Source: Halioxenophilus sp964342265 (GTDB lineage Bacteria > Pseudomonadota > Gammaproteobacteria > Pseudomonadales > Cellvibrionaceae). From it: a stretch of 7,462 nucleotides of DNA. Positions 1 to 6,403 of this stretch are shown in pieces (the first letter of the stretch is position 1; each line of letters opens with the position of its first letter). Both the position numbers and the translations under genes were made by a program. The notes under the pieces were generated by a model. It saw nothing but the letters and a program-made list of their open reading frames with translations. It searched no databases and was not told where the DNA came from. The stretch is from assembly GCA_964342265.1 (NCBI GenBank), contig CAYFFE010000142.1, forward strand, positions 1 to 7,462. Direction: 5' to 3'.

Positions 1-14
1 TCTTTATCAACTTT

Positions 15-515
15 TCACTGATTGCTGACAGGCTTATTAGTGTTAACAGGCCCTAACAACGCCACCGAGTATACTTCAGCAGTGCGTTCAATATATTTGA
101 ACAAAGGCAATTCTGCCTCACTGGCTGAAAATTTATGTTCGAAAAGGGTATCTTCTAGATTAACCCCCAGGGCTGTTAAATCGTTTTTTATTAAATTGGA
201 TTTTTGAAAAATACTCGGCAAATAGTCAACCACCTTAAAATGCTTATGATGGTTGGTAAATTGATTGGTAACGTTAAATTGTTCACCGGTTGCGAGTATG
301 CGACTTTCTAGCAGGTTTCGTATCGCCAATTGTTGTTTCAAAAAATACTGGTAGTGCTGCAAAGAAATATCTGTTAGCCAGAATTTTATATAAGGGTAAG
401 AGTTGACCAGTTGCTTGCGGTTCTCCCGCGCAAGGCGTTTTAAGCTTACCGAAATTTTGGCGCGCTTACCGTACTGGTCCTGCCGTACTTGGTCTAGATT
501 GATTACTTGCCCCAT
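15..515 (-). CDS. Heme-oxygenase-like protein lacking the proximal histidine
   Basis: The product is 166 residues. Residues 25-72 match by eye the first helices of bacterial heme oxygenases (pattern L-R-x-A-T-x3-H-x2-L, then a leucine-rich stretch with L-x-x-Y-x2-x-L and L-E-x-x-L). Residues about 105-150 resemble the R-x3-L-x2-D-L-x2-L-G segment and the following L-P region. In functional enzymes the helix-1 histidine binds heme iron; here Arg33 falls at that place, with Asn32 beside it. The distal segment usually written Y-V-L-E-G-S-x-L-G-G is also poorly kept (V-Y-S-V-A-L-L-G-P), and the protein stops just after it, shorter than the usual 190-200 residues. Catalytic heme cleavage is therefore doubtful; a structural or regulatory relative, or a decaying gene, are alternatives. 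The ATG at 515 is supported by a good GGAG. Genes downstream of it (left of the window), where a phytochrome partner might lie, cannot be seen. Confidence 0.6.
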   Translation of the reverse strand: MGQVINLDQVRQDQYGKRAKISVSLKRLARENRKQLVNSYPYIKFWLTDISLQHYQYFLKQQLAIRNLLESRILATGEQFNVTNQFTNHHKHFKVVDYLPSIFQKSNLIKNDLTALGVNLEDTLFEHKFSASEAELPLFKYIERTAEVYSVALLGPVNTNKPVSNQ

Positions 516-524
516 TTATATTAT

Positions 525-528
525 CTCC
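525..528 (-). promoter_or_regulatory. Ribosome binding site of the heme-oxygenase-like gene
   Basis: On the minus strand GGAG lies nine bases before the ATG at 515. It supports this start and argues that the gene is still translated despite its degenerate family motifs. Confidence 0.6.
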
Positions 529-539
529 AGCTAAATTGC

Positions 540-545
540 ATAATA
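540..545 (-). promoter_or_regulatory. Possible -10 box for the heme-oxygenase-like gene
   Basis: The minus strand reads TATTAT here, about 25 bases before the start codon. The best sequence 16 bases upstream (TAGTTG) is a poor -35, so this is only a candidate based on position and the -10 match. Confidence 0.2.
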
Positions 546-761
546 GTGGTGGCACGAAAATCAACTATAGTAGTAAGTAGTCGAATAAGGCAAGCCTCTT
601 TAGTCAAATCTGTTCTTGTAGTCGGTGCTACTAGTGAAAAATGCTTAGCGTTTAAAAATGTATGTTATAACCAAGTGGTTCTGTTAAATACGTTTTGATT
701 ATTTGTACGCGCAATAATCCAATCCTAAGCTTGATAAGCGCTACTTAAGAACAGTTGTAAC

Positions 762-771
762 AGAGCGCTCT
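762..771. promoter_or_regulatory. Perfect 10-bp palindrome, possible operator
   Basis: AGAGCGCTCT is a perfect palindrome lying about 13 bases before a TATAAT, which is where a -35 region would sit. The hexamer AGCGCT at its centre recurs at 737-742. The position would suit a repressor or activator site for the solute-binding protein gene, but no regulator family is identified by this motif. Confidence 0.25.
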
Positions 772-783
772 AAAATAGGTTTT

Positions 784-789
784 TATAAT
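784..789 (+). promoter_or_regulatory. Candidate -10 box of the solute-binding protein gene
   Basis: A perfect TATAAT lies 21 bases before the ATG at 811. No recognisable -35 is found 16-18 bases upstream (the place is taken by a palindrome), so if this is a promoter it would likely need an activator. The predicted leader would be about 15 bases, which is short. Confidence 0.3.
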
Positions 790-810
790 AAAAGCGGTTG
801 ATTTGGTGGC

Positions 811-1551
811 ATGTTAAAAATTCCAATAATAATTTTGCTCCTGGTGTTGCCTATTTTGTATGTAAACCAATCAATTGCGGAACATTCAAATAACGAGATC
901 TTTACCGTGGGGGTTCCTAGTCATGGTTCGTCCATTGTGTACGTTTACGGTGAGGGGTTGGCCGAGGTTTATAAAAAGCTTGGCTACACGCTGGAGATTC
1001 GCTCAGCACCGGCAAGACGTGTTGTGCTGGAAGCCAATCGTGGGACAATCGATGGGGTAATGCTTTCTCCAACCATTATCGAAAACCACGCTTTCAATCT
1101 GTTGCGCATAAACGTGCCAATGGCAACCGCCGATATGATGGCAATATCGCTATCCACCAAGTCGGATATAAAATCGATTGAAGACCTTAAACAATATCGC
1201 GTTGGCTATGTGCTCGGCTATGCGACGACCGGTTCGATGCTGCACAATTTGAACGCTGAACCCATTCCGTCGATGAATTTGTTGTTTAGCATGATTGCAA
1301 AAGGCCGTTTAGACGTCGCGCTAGTGTTGCGCCGAGAGGCCTATCGATACGTAGACAAACACCCGCGTTTTAGTCATTTAAAAATGCATGAAACACCCAT
1401 GCTTAGCGTTGTGCTTTATCACCACTTAAACGTTAAGCATCAGTCGATTAAAGATCGAGTGGAATCCATTATGGCTGACTATTGGGCCAGCGGAAAGGTT
1501 CAGCAACAAGTTGAATTGTTAACACCTCGTTCTCCATTTACTCCGCATTAA
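811..1551 (+). CDS. Periplasmic solute-binding protein, SBP_bac_3-like
   Basis: This 246-residue protein starts with a typical Sec signal peptide: Lys3, a hydrophobic run at residues 4-18, and likely cleavage after S-I-A (Ala23). The mature part fits the family 3 extracellular solute-binding fold: an opening beta strand (FTVGVP), a helix ending in K-K-L-G-Y, the ligand-side segment A-P-A-R-R with a following G-x-I-D-G (about residues 68-84), the second-lobe strand after I-E-D-L-K (RVGYVLGYATTGS), and a G-R-L-D-V-A return to lobe one. Such short proteins are common in marine gammaproteobacteria, often without a permease; none is present here, so the gene appears to be an orphan and single. The ligand cannot be read from sequence; amino acids or other small solutes are typical. 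A TGA four codons upstream in frame rules out a longer form. The only purine-rich stretch (GGTGG, 805-809) is too close to the ATG to be a good Shine-Dalgarno, so translation may be weak. Confidence 0.8.
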   Translation: MLKIPIIILLLVLPILYVNQSIAEHSNNEIFTVGVPSHGSSIVYVYGEGLAEVYKKLGYTLEIRSAPARRVVLEANRGTIDGVMLSPTIIENHAFNLLRINVPMATADMMAISLSTKSDIKSIEDLKQYRVGYVLGYATTGSMLHNLNAEPIPSMNLLFSMIAKGRLDVALVLRREAYRYVDKHPRFSHLKMHETPMLSVVLYHHLNVKHQSIKDRVESIMADYWASGKVQQQVELLTPRSPFTPH

Positions 1552-1753
1552 TAAAAATAGCTTGATTTTTAAGCTTTACATATTCCTCTTTCTTTGTTTT
1601 TGTATTTTTCGGTACATGCGCAATTTTATTGGTGCTTGTGTTGGTGTTTTTGGCCTGAAATTAAACTATTCATTATGGTTTTAAAAAATAAAGCAGCTTT
1701 GATGTCGGCCAATTTTAAGGGTTATGTTAAGTCTTTTGAGTGTTTATAACCTG

Positions 1754-1771
1754 TTGGGGTGATCACTCCAA
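1754..1771. promoter_or_regulatory. 18-bp near-perfect dyad, possible operator
   Basis: TTGGGGTGATCACTCCAA pairs with itself in eight of nine positions, the ninth being a G-T pair; its centre is GTGATCAC. It stands out in an AT-rich context. It is not the CRP pattern TGTGA-N6-TCACA, and I do not assign a regulator. It lies about 600 bases before the lipase and 200 after the solute-binding protein gene, so its target is unclear. Confidence 0.35.
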
Positions 1772-1801
1772 TAATGAAAGGTATTTTTAAAAAAATGAGT
1801 G

Positions 1802-1823
1802 CAGTTTATTTAAGAATAAATTG
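1802..1823. repeat. AT-rich inverted repeat
   Basis: Arms CAGTTTATT (1802-1810) and AATAAATTG (1815-1823) around a four-base loop TAAG form nine pairs including one G-T. Stability would be low because most pairs are A-T. No function is implied. Confidence 0.3.
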
Positions 1824-2367
1824 AAATTATCAATATTCTGTTGGCTTTGGCTAGTTATTAAAAACAAATAAAATGTTTTTGGTGTGAAGAATTTTTCTGT
1901 AGTTTCGTGGGTTATATGTTGACCGATGGCGTTGGTTGAGCCTTCTGATTGTTAACCAAAAATCCCTTTAATTGGGGAGTGATTTATAAGTTGTTGAAAA
2001 GCAGGAATATTTTGCCTGAACCAAAGATGCTGTTTTTATCTTGCATTTGTTCGATAATGTATAATATTGGGCGGGTTTGTTTTGTTTTGGGGTGTTGATG
2101 TGTCGATTGTTGCTATATTAATGTTTGTTATACTTCGCGCGGCTGTGCAAATTTAACGATAAAAATAAAAAATGTGTGGTTGGTGTAAAAATAAAAAGTA
2201 CATTTTTCTGATTCTTTTTGCCGTTGGTTATTCTTTTAACGCAGTTTAATCGGATGGCGTCCTGTGTGCTCGTCGTTCAGTCGCTGAGTTAAATGATGTG
2301 CTCTGTGTTTGCATTAGCCCCAAAAATTGCCAGATATCTAAAAATAACCCGATGTATAAAAATAATT

Positions 2368-2372
2368 AGGAG
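2368..2372 (+). promoter_or_regulatory. Ribosome binding site of the lipase gene
   Basis: AGGAG sits five bases before the ATG at 2378. It is the clearest Shine-Dalgarno in the window and fixes the lipase start; the foldase downstream has nothing comparable, consistent with lipase being made in excess. Confidence 0.75.
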
Positions 2373-2377
2373 CTCTT

Positions 2378-3298
2378 ATGAGTACTCGCAATATTGTTGT
2401 GGTAATAATGTCTTGTGTGTTGTCACTGTGTGTTCATGCAAATTATACTCAAACCCAATATCCCATCGTGCTTGTACATGGTGTTACTGGATTCGACACT
2501 GTTGGGGGCGTGATTAATTATTTCCACACGGTGCCCTACAATTTAGAGCGATCTGGCGCTAAAGTCTATACACCCAGTGTATCGGCTTTTAACACGAGCG
2601 AAGAACGTGGAATGCAATTGGCAACGTATTTATCCAGCTTGCCAGAATCTAAATTTAATATCATGGCCCACAGTCAGGGCGCTCCAACTTCCCGGGTAGC
2701 CGCTGCCATTATTCCTGAAAAAATTGCCTCAATTACATCCATTGATGGAGTGAATTACGGTTCTCGAGTTGCTGATGTTGTACGCGGTGTGCTTGAGCCG
2801 GGCTCGTTTGTGGAAGGTGGTGCAAATGCCATTGCTAACGCACTGGGTGGGTTAATTAATGTACTTTCTGATAATAATAATCCACAAAGCGGTCTTGGTG
2901 CGTTAGAAACGCTTACTACTGACGGCACCATTGCATTAAACGAAGCGCTTGATTGGAAAGGTGTTAATCCAACCTATTGCGAAGGATCAACCGAGAACGT
3001 CAACATCAACGGGTACAATATCAAAATGTTCTCCTGGACTGGCGATAGAATATTAACCAATGTGTTGGATATTACCGACCCATTCTTGTTAACTACGTCG
3101 GCGGCATTTTCGCTTTTTGAGCAAAACGATGGTTTAGTAGCGACTTGTGCCACTAAGATGGGCAAAGTAATCAGTACTTCCTACCAAATGAATCATGTCG
3201 ATGCGATAAACCATTTATTTGGCTCACGCTCTATTTGGACGAATCCTGTATCGCTCTATCGCAGTCAGGCCAATCGCCTTAAAAATAGAGGGCTTTAA
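2378..3298 (+). CDS. Secreted triacylglycerol lipase, Pseudomonas-type family I
   Basis: This 306-residue alpha/beta hydrolase hydrolyses long-chain acylglycerols outside the cell. A Sec signal peptide ends at V-H-A (Ala21), and the mature start NYTQTQYPIVLVHG closely follows P. aeruginosa LipA. His34-Gly35-Val36 forms the oxyanion loop. The triad is Ser99 (in A-H-S-Q-G), Asp251 (N-D-G-L-V) and His273 (M-N-H-V-D). Cys201 and Cys257 match the disulfide of the family, and Asp231 and Asp275 match its calcium ligands. The C-terminus (P-V-S-L-Y-R-S-Q-A-N-R-L-K-N) is almost identical to LipA. Two sites are unusual: the nucleophile elbow starts with Ala97 instead of glycine, and the normally conserved Gly-Ala-Pro-His-(Lys/Arg)-Gly reads Gly124-Val-Asn-Tyr-Gly128. 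The next gene is its dedicated foldase, which confirms a foldase-dependent lipase exported by type II secretion. Triad and structural residues are all kept, so activity is expected, but substrate preference may differ. Confidence 0.95.
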   Translation: MSTRNIVVVIMSCVLSLCVHANYTQTQYPIVLVHGVTGFDTVGGVINYFHTVPYNLERSGAKVYTPSVSAFNTSEERGMQLATYLSSLPESKFNIMAHSQGAPTSRVAAAIIPEKIASITSIDGVNYGSRVADVVRGVLEPGSFVEGGANAIANALGGLINVLSDNNNPQSGLGALETLTTDGTIALNEALDWKGVNPTYCEGSTENVNINGYNIKMFSWTGDRILTNVLDITDPFLLTTSAAFSLFEQNDGLVATCATKMGKVISTSYQMNHVDAINHLFGSRSIWTNPVSLYRSQANRLKNRGL

Positions 3299-3312
3299 TA
3301 CGCCAATGGCAC

Positions 3313-3326
3313 AAAGTTGTAACTTT
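3313..3326 (+). repeat. Small inverted repeat after the lipase stop
   Basis: AAAGTT (3313-3318) and AACTTT (3321-3326) are complementary around two bases and are followed by further T residues. The tiny loop and A-T pairs make it weak; it may merely add to the stronger hairpin that follows. Confidence 0.25.
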
Positions 3327-3344
3327 TTGCTTTATTAAACTCAT

Positions 3345-3384
3345 GGGCCCCCGTCGGTAACCTTGAGTGGGGCCGTTTATTTTT
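3345..3384 (+). terminator. Terminator or attenuator between lipase and foldase
   Basis: GGCCCC (3346-3351) pairs with GGGGCC (3369-3374) around a 17-base loop, and is followed by GTTTATTTTT (3375-3384). This is a Rho-independent terminator shape, though the loop is long. It sits 48 bases after the lipase stop and 30 before the foldase ATG, so it should stop a share of transcripts and lower foldase relative to lipase. Confidence 0.65.
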
Positions 3385-3404
3385 AACGCAATTTCGTAAT
3401 AATT

Positions 3405-4535
3405 ATGACTTTCCATAACAATTCACAAAATGCAGAGAGCTATCGTATTAAATCGGTGATGAGGCTAATCTTCCCAGTTGCATTCCTGTCATTTGTCGTG
3501 ATCATTTATTACTCTAATAGTAGTAACGAAACGGAAGGAAAACCTTCTTTGCAATTACTGGAAAATTCAACGGTCGTTAACCAAAATGGAGTACCAAAAC
3601 AGGATTGGACCATTCAAAAAAACAAGAGACAAGACAACAACATACAGCAAACTAAGACCCAAGCATTGGGCGCCAATCTATCTACGCCAACATCCTTGGG
3701 TAACTACTTCTTTGCTGAATCCCTCGAGGGAACCGAGATTGATGGGCAGTTACGAACGGATGACGATGGTAACTTAATAATAGATTTAGCGGCTCGCGAT
3801 TTCTTTGATTATTTTTTAAATACGGCCGGCGAAGTTGGGTTTGATCAAGCAACGGGGGTTTTAACAGACTTAATTCATCAATCTCTAGAAGATCACGCCG
3901 CCGAACAAGCGTTAACATTGCTAAACGAGTACATAGAGTACAAAAGTGCGGTTACTTTATTATCGGCTCAGCCGCTATTGCAAGCAAACACACAATCACC
4001 CGAGTACTATTTGTATACACTAGAGACCACGTTCAATGAGCTAAAACTCTTGCGCAGAGACTTAATGAGTGAACACGCGGTAAAAGCGTTTTTCAGCTTA
4101 GAAGAGGCCTATGGCCAGTTTACGCTCGATACCATGCGGATTAATATGGATGAAAATCTAGACGCTCAAGCTAAAGAGCAATTAATTGAATACAGACGCA
4201 GTTTTTTGCCGAGCACAATCCGCAATACCGAATACCGCGTTGCTAAAGATGTAAATACCTCTAACACGGTACTGGCTGCGGTAAACTCCCAAGCCTCCGA
4301 TGAGGCTGTTGCACAAACCTTAACCGAGCAATCTTACAGTCGAGAACACATCGACAGCGTTATTGCCTTTAGGCAGCAACAGCGCGATTTTAACAGTAAA
4401 TACCTCGCTTATACCCAAGAGCGTGATCAGTTATTGGAGCAGGGCGCTACTCAGCAGGAAGTTATCGACTTGCGAAAACGATTTTTCAGTGTAGGTCGAG
4501 AATTAACCCAAGCTCGACTGCAAGATTTAAACTAA
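3405..4535 (+). CDS. Lipase-specific foldase (steric chaperone, LifO/LipB family)
   Basis: The 376-residue product folds the upstream lipase in the periplasm. It has a membrane anchor near the N-terminus (about residues 21-36, FPVAFLSFVVIIYY), then a polar, Gln/Asn-rich linker (about 37-95), then the folding domain beginning S-L-x-G-T-E-I-D-G (106-114). The foldase signature R-x-x-F-D-Y-F-L-x-x-x-G-E is fully present at residues 131-143. The remainder is charged and helical, as expected for the extended helical arms that clasp the lipase. It is somewhat longer than the roughly 340 residues of the Pseudomonas foldase, mainly in the N-terminal part. The start is uncertain: neither the ATG at 3405 nor the in-frame ATG at 3459 (Met19, just before the anchor) has a Shine-Dalgarno; a stop lies seven codons upstream of the first. 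Met19 would give the more usual short cytoplasmic tail. A 106-base gap with a hairpin separates it from the lipase. Confidence 0.92.
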   Translation: MTFHNNSQNAESYRIKSVMRLIFPVAFLSFVVIIYYSNSSNETEGKPSLQLLENSTVVNQNGVPKQDWTIQKNKRQDNNIQQTKTQALGANLSTPTSLGNYFFAESLEGTEIDGQLRTDDDGNLIIDLAARDFFDYFLNTAGEVGFDQATGVLTDLIHQSLEDHAAEQALTLLNEYIEYKSAVTLLSAQPLLQANTQSPEYYLYTLETTFNELKLLRRDLMSEHAVKAFFSLEEAYGQFTLDTMRINMDENLDAQAKEQLIEYRRSFLPSTIRNTEYRVAKDVNTSNTVLAAVNSQASDEAVAQTLTEQSYSREHIDSVIAFRQQQRDFNSKYLAYTQERDQLLEQGATQQEVIDLRKRFFSVGRELTQARLQDLN

Positions 4536-4549
4536 TGATTAATGGTTTA

Positions 4550-4572
4550 TTTCAGAATGTTAAAAGCTGAAA
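4550..4572. terminator. Weak hairpin between convergent genes
   Basis: TTTCAG (4550-4555) and CTGAAA (4567-4572) can pair around an 11-base loop within the 47-base gap between the foldase stop and the stop of the opposing kinase-like gene. There is no clear T-run on either side, so a bidirectional terminator is only a possibility suggested by position. Confidence 0.3.
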
Positions 4573-4582
4573 CGAATTTACA

Positions 4583-6163
4583 TTAGTTTGTTAACTGAGT
4601 AATGATTAATTCGTCGCAGTTTTGCTGCTCGGTATCAATGGTTATTACATAAGGGTGCTCTTGTTCGGCAAAAGGCTCTGCTTGTTCTTTTTGCTGCTGA
4701 TAAATTTCGCTATCGGCATCAGAGGGATCGTTAGCTTCCTGTGTTCGTTGTTGAAGGCGTTGCAAAATCACCGATTCGCTTGCGACGCAGTGGGCTATGA
4801 TTACAGGGATTTTTTGGCTAATTGCCCATTGCAAAAACGGTTGTCGCGATGACTGGGTTAAAAACGTGGCATCGACTATACAGTTAAAACCTGCGTCGAT
4901 GACCGTTGAACTCAAAATTAATAAACGCTCAAACGTAGTGCGCGTGGTTTCTTCGCTGTAAAGATTGGTTACTTGTGTACCAGACTGATGGGGCTCTAAG
5001 TGAAACAAACGTTTTCGTTCCACATCGGAACGAATTCGAATGGCGTTGCGTTGTGAGGCTATTTTTTCGGCTAAATAGGATTTTCCCGATCCCGATAGAC
5101 CGTGCATAAGAATCAACTGGACGGATTGATTTACCGTAAAGCGTTCAGCCAACTGCACATAGCGGTAAAAGTCTGATTGGGACTCGCGTGTAATGGTTGA
5201 ATCATAACCTTTAGGTAGGCGCAATAGATTTACTTTTGCTCTAACTAACGCATCGTAGCAGCGGAATAAATTTAATACCGGTAGAGCGTGGTAGTCGCCC
5301 GTGTATTCCAAGTAGGTGTTTATAAAGCGCTGGGATTGCTGGGCAAGTTCGCGGGCGCATAAGTCCATGCTCAAAAAAGCGGCTTCTGCCACAGTGTCGT
5401 TTATCCGGAAGCTGTCGTTAAATTCAATACAGTCGAACAGGGTTATTTTATCGTCGATCAGCACTATGTTGCCCAGGTGACAATCGCCGTGGCAATCTTT
5501 TACGTAGCCTTCTTGTCGACGACTGTCGAGCAACGGTTTGCAATATTGATAAGTTTCTCGCATCCAGTCTTGCAGTTTGGTAAGCGAGGTTAATATTTCC
5601 TCAGAGAGCGAATAGGCGCGAATTTGGGTGAAATTTTCCATAGCCGCGCTAAAAAAGTCATCGGCGTAACCGTATTCGCAATCTTCGCTGATTGATGGCA
5701 ACTCTTGATGCACCCGAGCCAAAGTTTTGGCTAGCTGTCGGGCCAAATCGTCGGTTAATAAACCTTTCTGGGCTAGGTGATCGGCCAGTTGTTGGTTGTC
5801 GAATTGGCGCATTTTAACAGCGAAATCGAAGGCCTGCCCTTGGCCGGCGAGATCGGGCGTTTGTGGTGTGCCACTGATGGGCACAACATCCAGATAAATA
5901 TCGGGCGAAAACCGGCGATTAAGCTCTAACTCTCGGTAACAATAATATTCTCGATCCGCCGCAGTGGTGAAATCCAAAAACCCCAAATCAAGCGGCTTTT
6001 TTACTTTGTAGGCAAAAGGTCCCGTTAATATTACCCAGGAAATGTGAGTTTCGATCAGTTGCAGTTTATCCACCGGGTGTGGGTAGAGCGCGGGATTTAG
6101 CAGCGCGTTGGGCCAGTCTCCATCACCGAGAGCACTGCCATTATTTCTATCGTTATCACTCAT
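4583..6163 (-). CDS. Fused aminoglycoside-phosphotransferase-like and P-loop kinase protein
   Basis: This 526-residue cytoplasmic protein has two phosphotransfer-type modules, matching the known architecture of COG2187 joined to COG0645. The N-terminal half (about 30-345) is kinase-like: Y-K-V-K-K (52-56) supplies the nucleotide-binding lysine, His225-Gly-Asp-Cys-His-Leu-Gly-Asn232 is the catalytic loop with Asp227, and Leu-Phe-Asp244 begins the metal-binding segment D-C-I-E-F-N-D. The C-terminal half (about 346-526) is a small-molecule-kinase-like P-loop domain: Walker A G-L-S-G-S-G-K-S (355-362), R-S-D-V-E-R-K (378-384) and V-D-A-T-F-L (430-435). All key residues are kept in both halves, so both may be active. 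The substrate is not known and antibiotic resistance should not be inferred from the domain name. An in-frame stop 12 codons upstream and no other ATG between fix the start; its Shine-Dalgarno is poor. It converges on the foldase and appears to be transcribed alone. Confidence 0.88.
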   Translation of the reverse strand: MSDNDRNNGSALGDGDWPNALLNPALYPHPVDKLQLIETHISWVILTGPFAYKVKKPLDLGFLDFTTAADREYYCYRELELNRRFSPDIYLDVVPISGTPQTPDLAGQGQAFDFAVKMRQFDNQQLADHLAQKGLLTDDLARQLAKTLARVHQELPSISEDCEYGYADDFFSAAMENFTQIRAYSLSEEILTSLTKLQDWMRETYQYCKPLLDSRRQEGYVKDCHGDCHLGNIVLIDDKITLFDCIEFNDSFRINDTVAEAAFLSMDLCARELAQQSQRFINTYLEYTGDYHALPVLNLFRCYDALVRAKVNLLRLPKGYDSTITRESQSDFYRYVQLAERFTVNQSVQLILMHGLSGSGKSYLAEKIASQRNAIRIRSDVERKRLFHLEPHQSGTQVTNLYSEETTRTTFERLLILSSTVIDAGFNCIVDATFLTQSSRQPFLQWAISQKIPVIIAHCVASESVILQRLQQRTQEANDPSDADSEIYQQQKEQAEPFAEQEHPYVITIDTEQQNCDELIITQLTN

Positions 6164-6335
6164 ACAGCTTTCACTCTTGCGACATCCGACATTTATTTAA
6201 ACGACAATTCCTTAAAAGACGTACTAACTTTGCGGGAATCCGGTAATTCAGAGTTAAATTAAAGCAAGGTTTAAGAATTTAAAGCCAATTACTGGGTAAT
6301 AAAAATACTCGTTTTTGCATTGATTGCCAAATACA

Positions 6336-6373
6336 GGGCAGCGATTTGGATCGCCCATGGCTCGAGCTGGGCG
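6336..6373. promoter_or_regulatory. Two overlapping, mutually exclusive hairpins
   Basis: Hairpin one pairs GGG (6336-6338) plus CGAT (6342-6345) with ATCGCCC (6350-6356), leaving a three-base bulge and the loop TTGG. Hairpin two pairs CGCCCA (6352-6357) with TGGGCG (6368-6373) and encloses the palindrome GCTCGAGC (6360-6367). They share 6352-6356, so in RNA only one could form. No T-run follows on either strand, so this is not an ordinary terminator. Function is unknown. Confidence 0.35.
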
Positions 6374-6403
6374 GATTGTCGGCAGTATTGTCAGATTCTG
6401 GTA

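Larger units (their letters stand above)
1552..2377. other. Long AT-rich stretch without a gene
   Basis: These 826 bases carry no convincing reading frame on either strand. The plus strand is visibly rich in T and G, with A-tracts such as the two copies of AAAAATAAAAA at 2161-2171 and 2187-2197. It contains an 18-bp dyad (1754-1771), an AT-rich hairpin (1802-1823), a weaker stem (1932-1937 with 1954-1959) and an isolated TATAAT at 2060-2065 without a matching -35. No strong terminator follows the upstream gene: AGCTT (1559-1563) and AAGCT (1571-1575) can form only a five-pair stem. The stretch presumably holds the lipase promoter, but I could not place it. It is unusually long for a bacterial spacer and might hide a small RNA. 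Confidence 0.5.

Noticed and set aside
507..698. 63-residue plus-strand frame in the divergent spacer
   Set aside because: No ribosome binding site, no recognisable motif, and it overlaps the start region of the opposite gene.
1559..1575. Terminator after the solute-binding protein gene
   Set aside because: Only a five-pair AT-rich stem with no proper T-run; too weak to call.
2298..2316. Possible sigma-54 promoter upstream of the lipase (TGTGC...TTGCA)
   Set aside because: The required GG-N10-GC spacing and the -24 GG are not present.
2355..2360. TATAAA as the lipase -10 box
   Set aside because: Transcription would start on top of the ribosome binding site, and the nearest -35-like TTGCCA is 22 bases away, which is too far.
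2293..2517. 74-residue plus-strand frame overlapping the lipase start
   Set aside because: It is out of frame with the lipase, whose signal peptide and AGGAG are clear; composition (Cys/Trp/Tyr rich) is that of a shadow frame.
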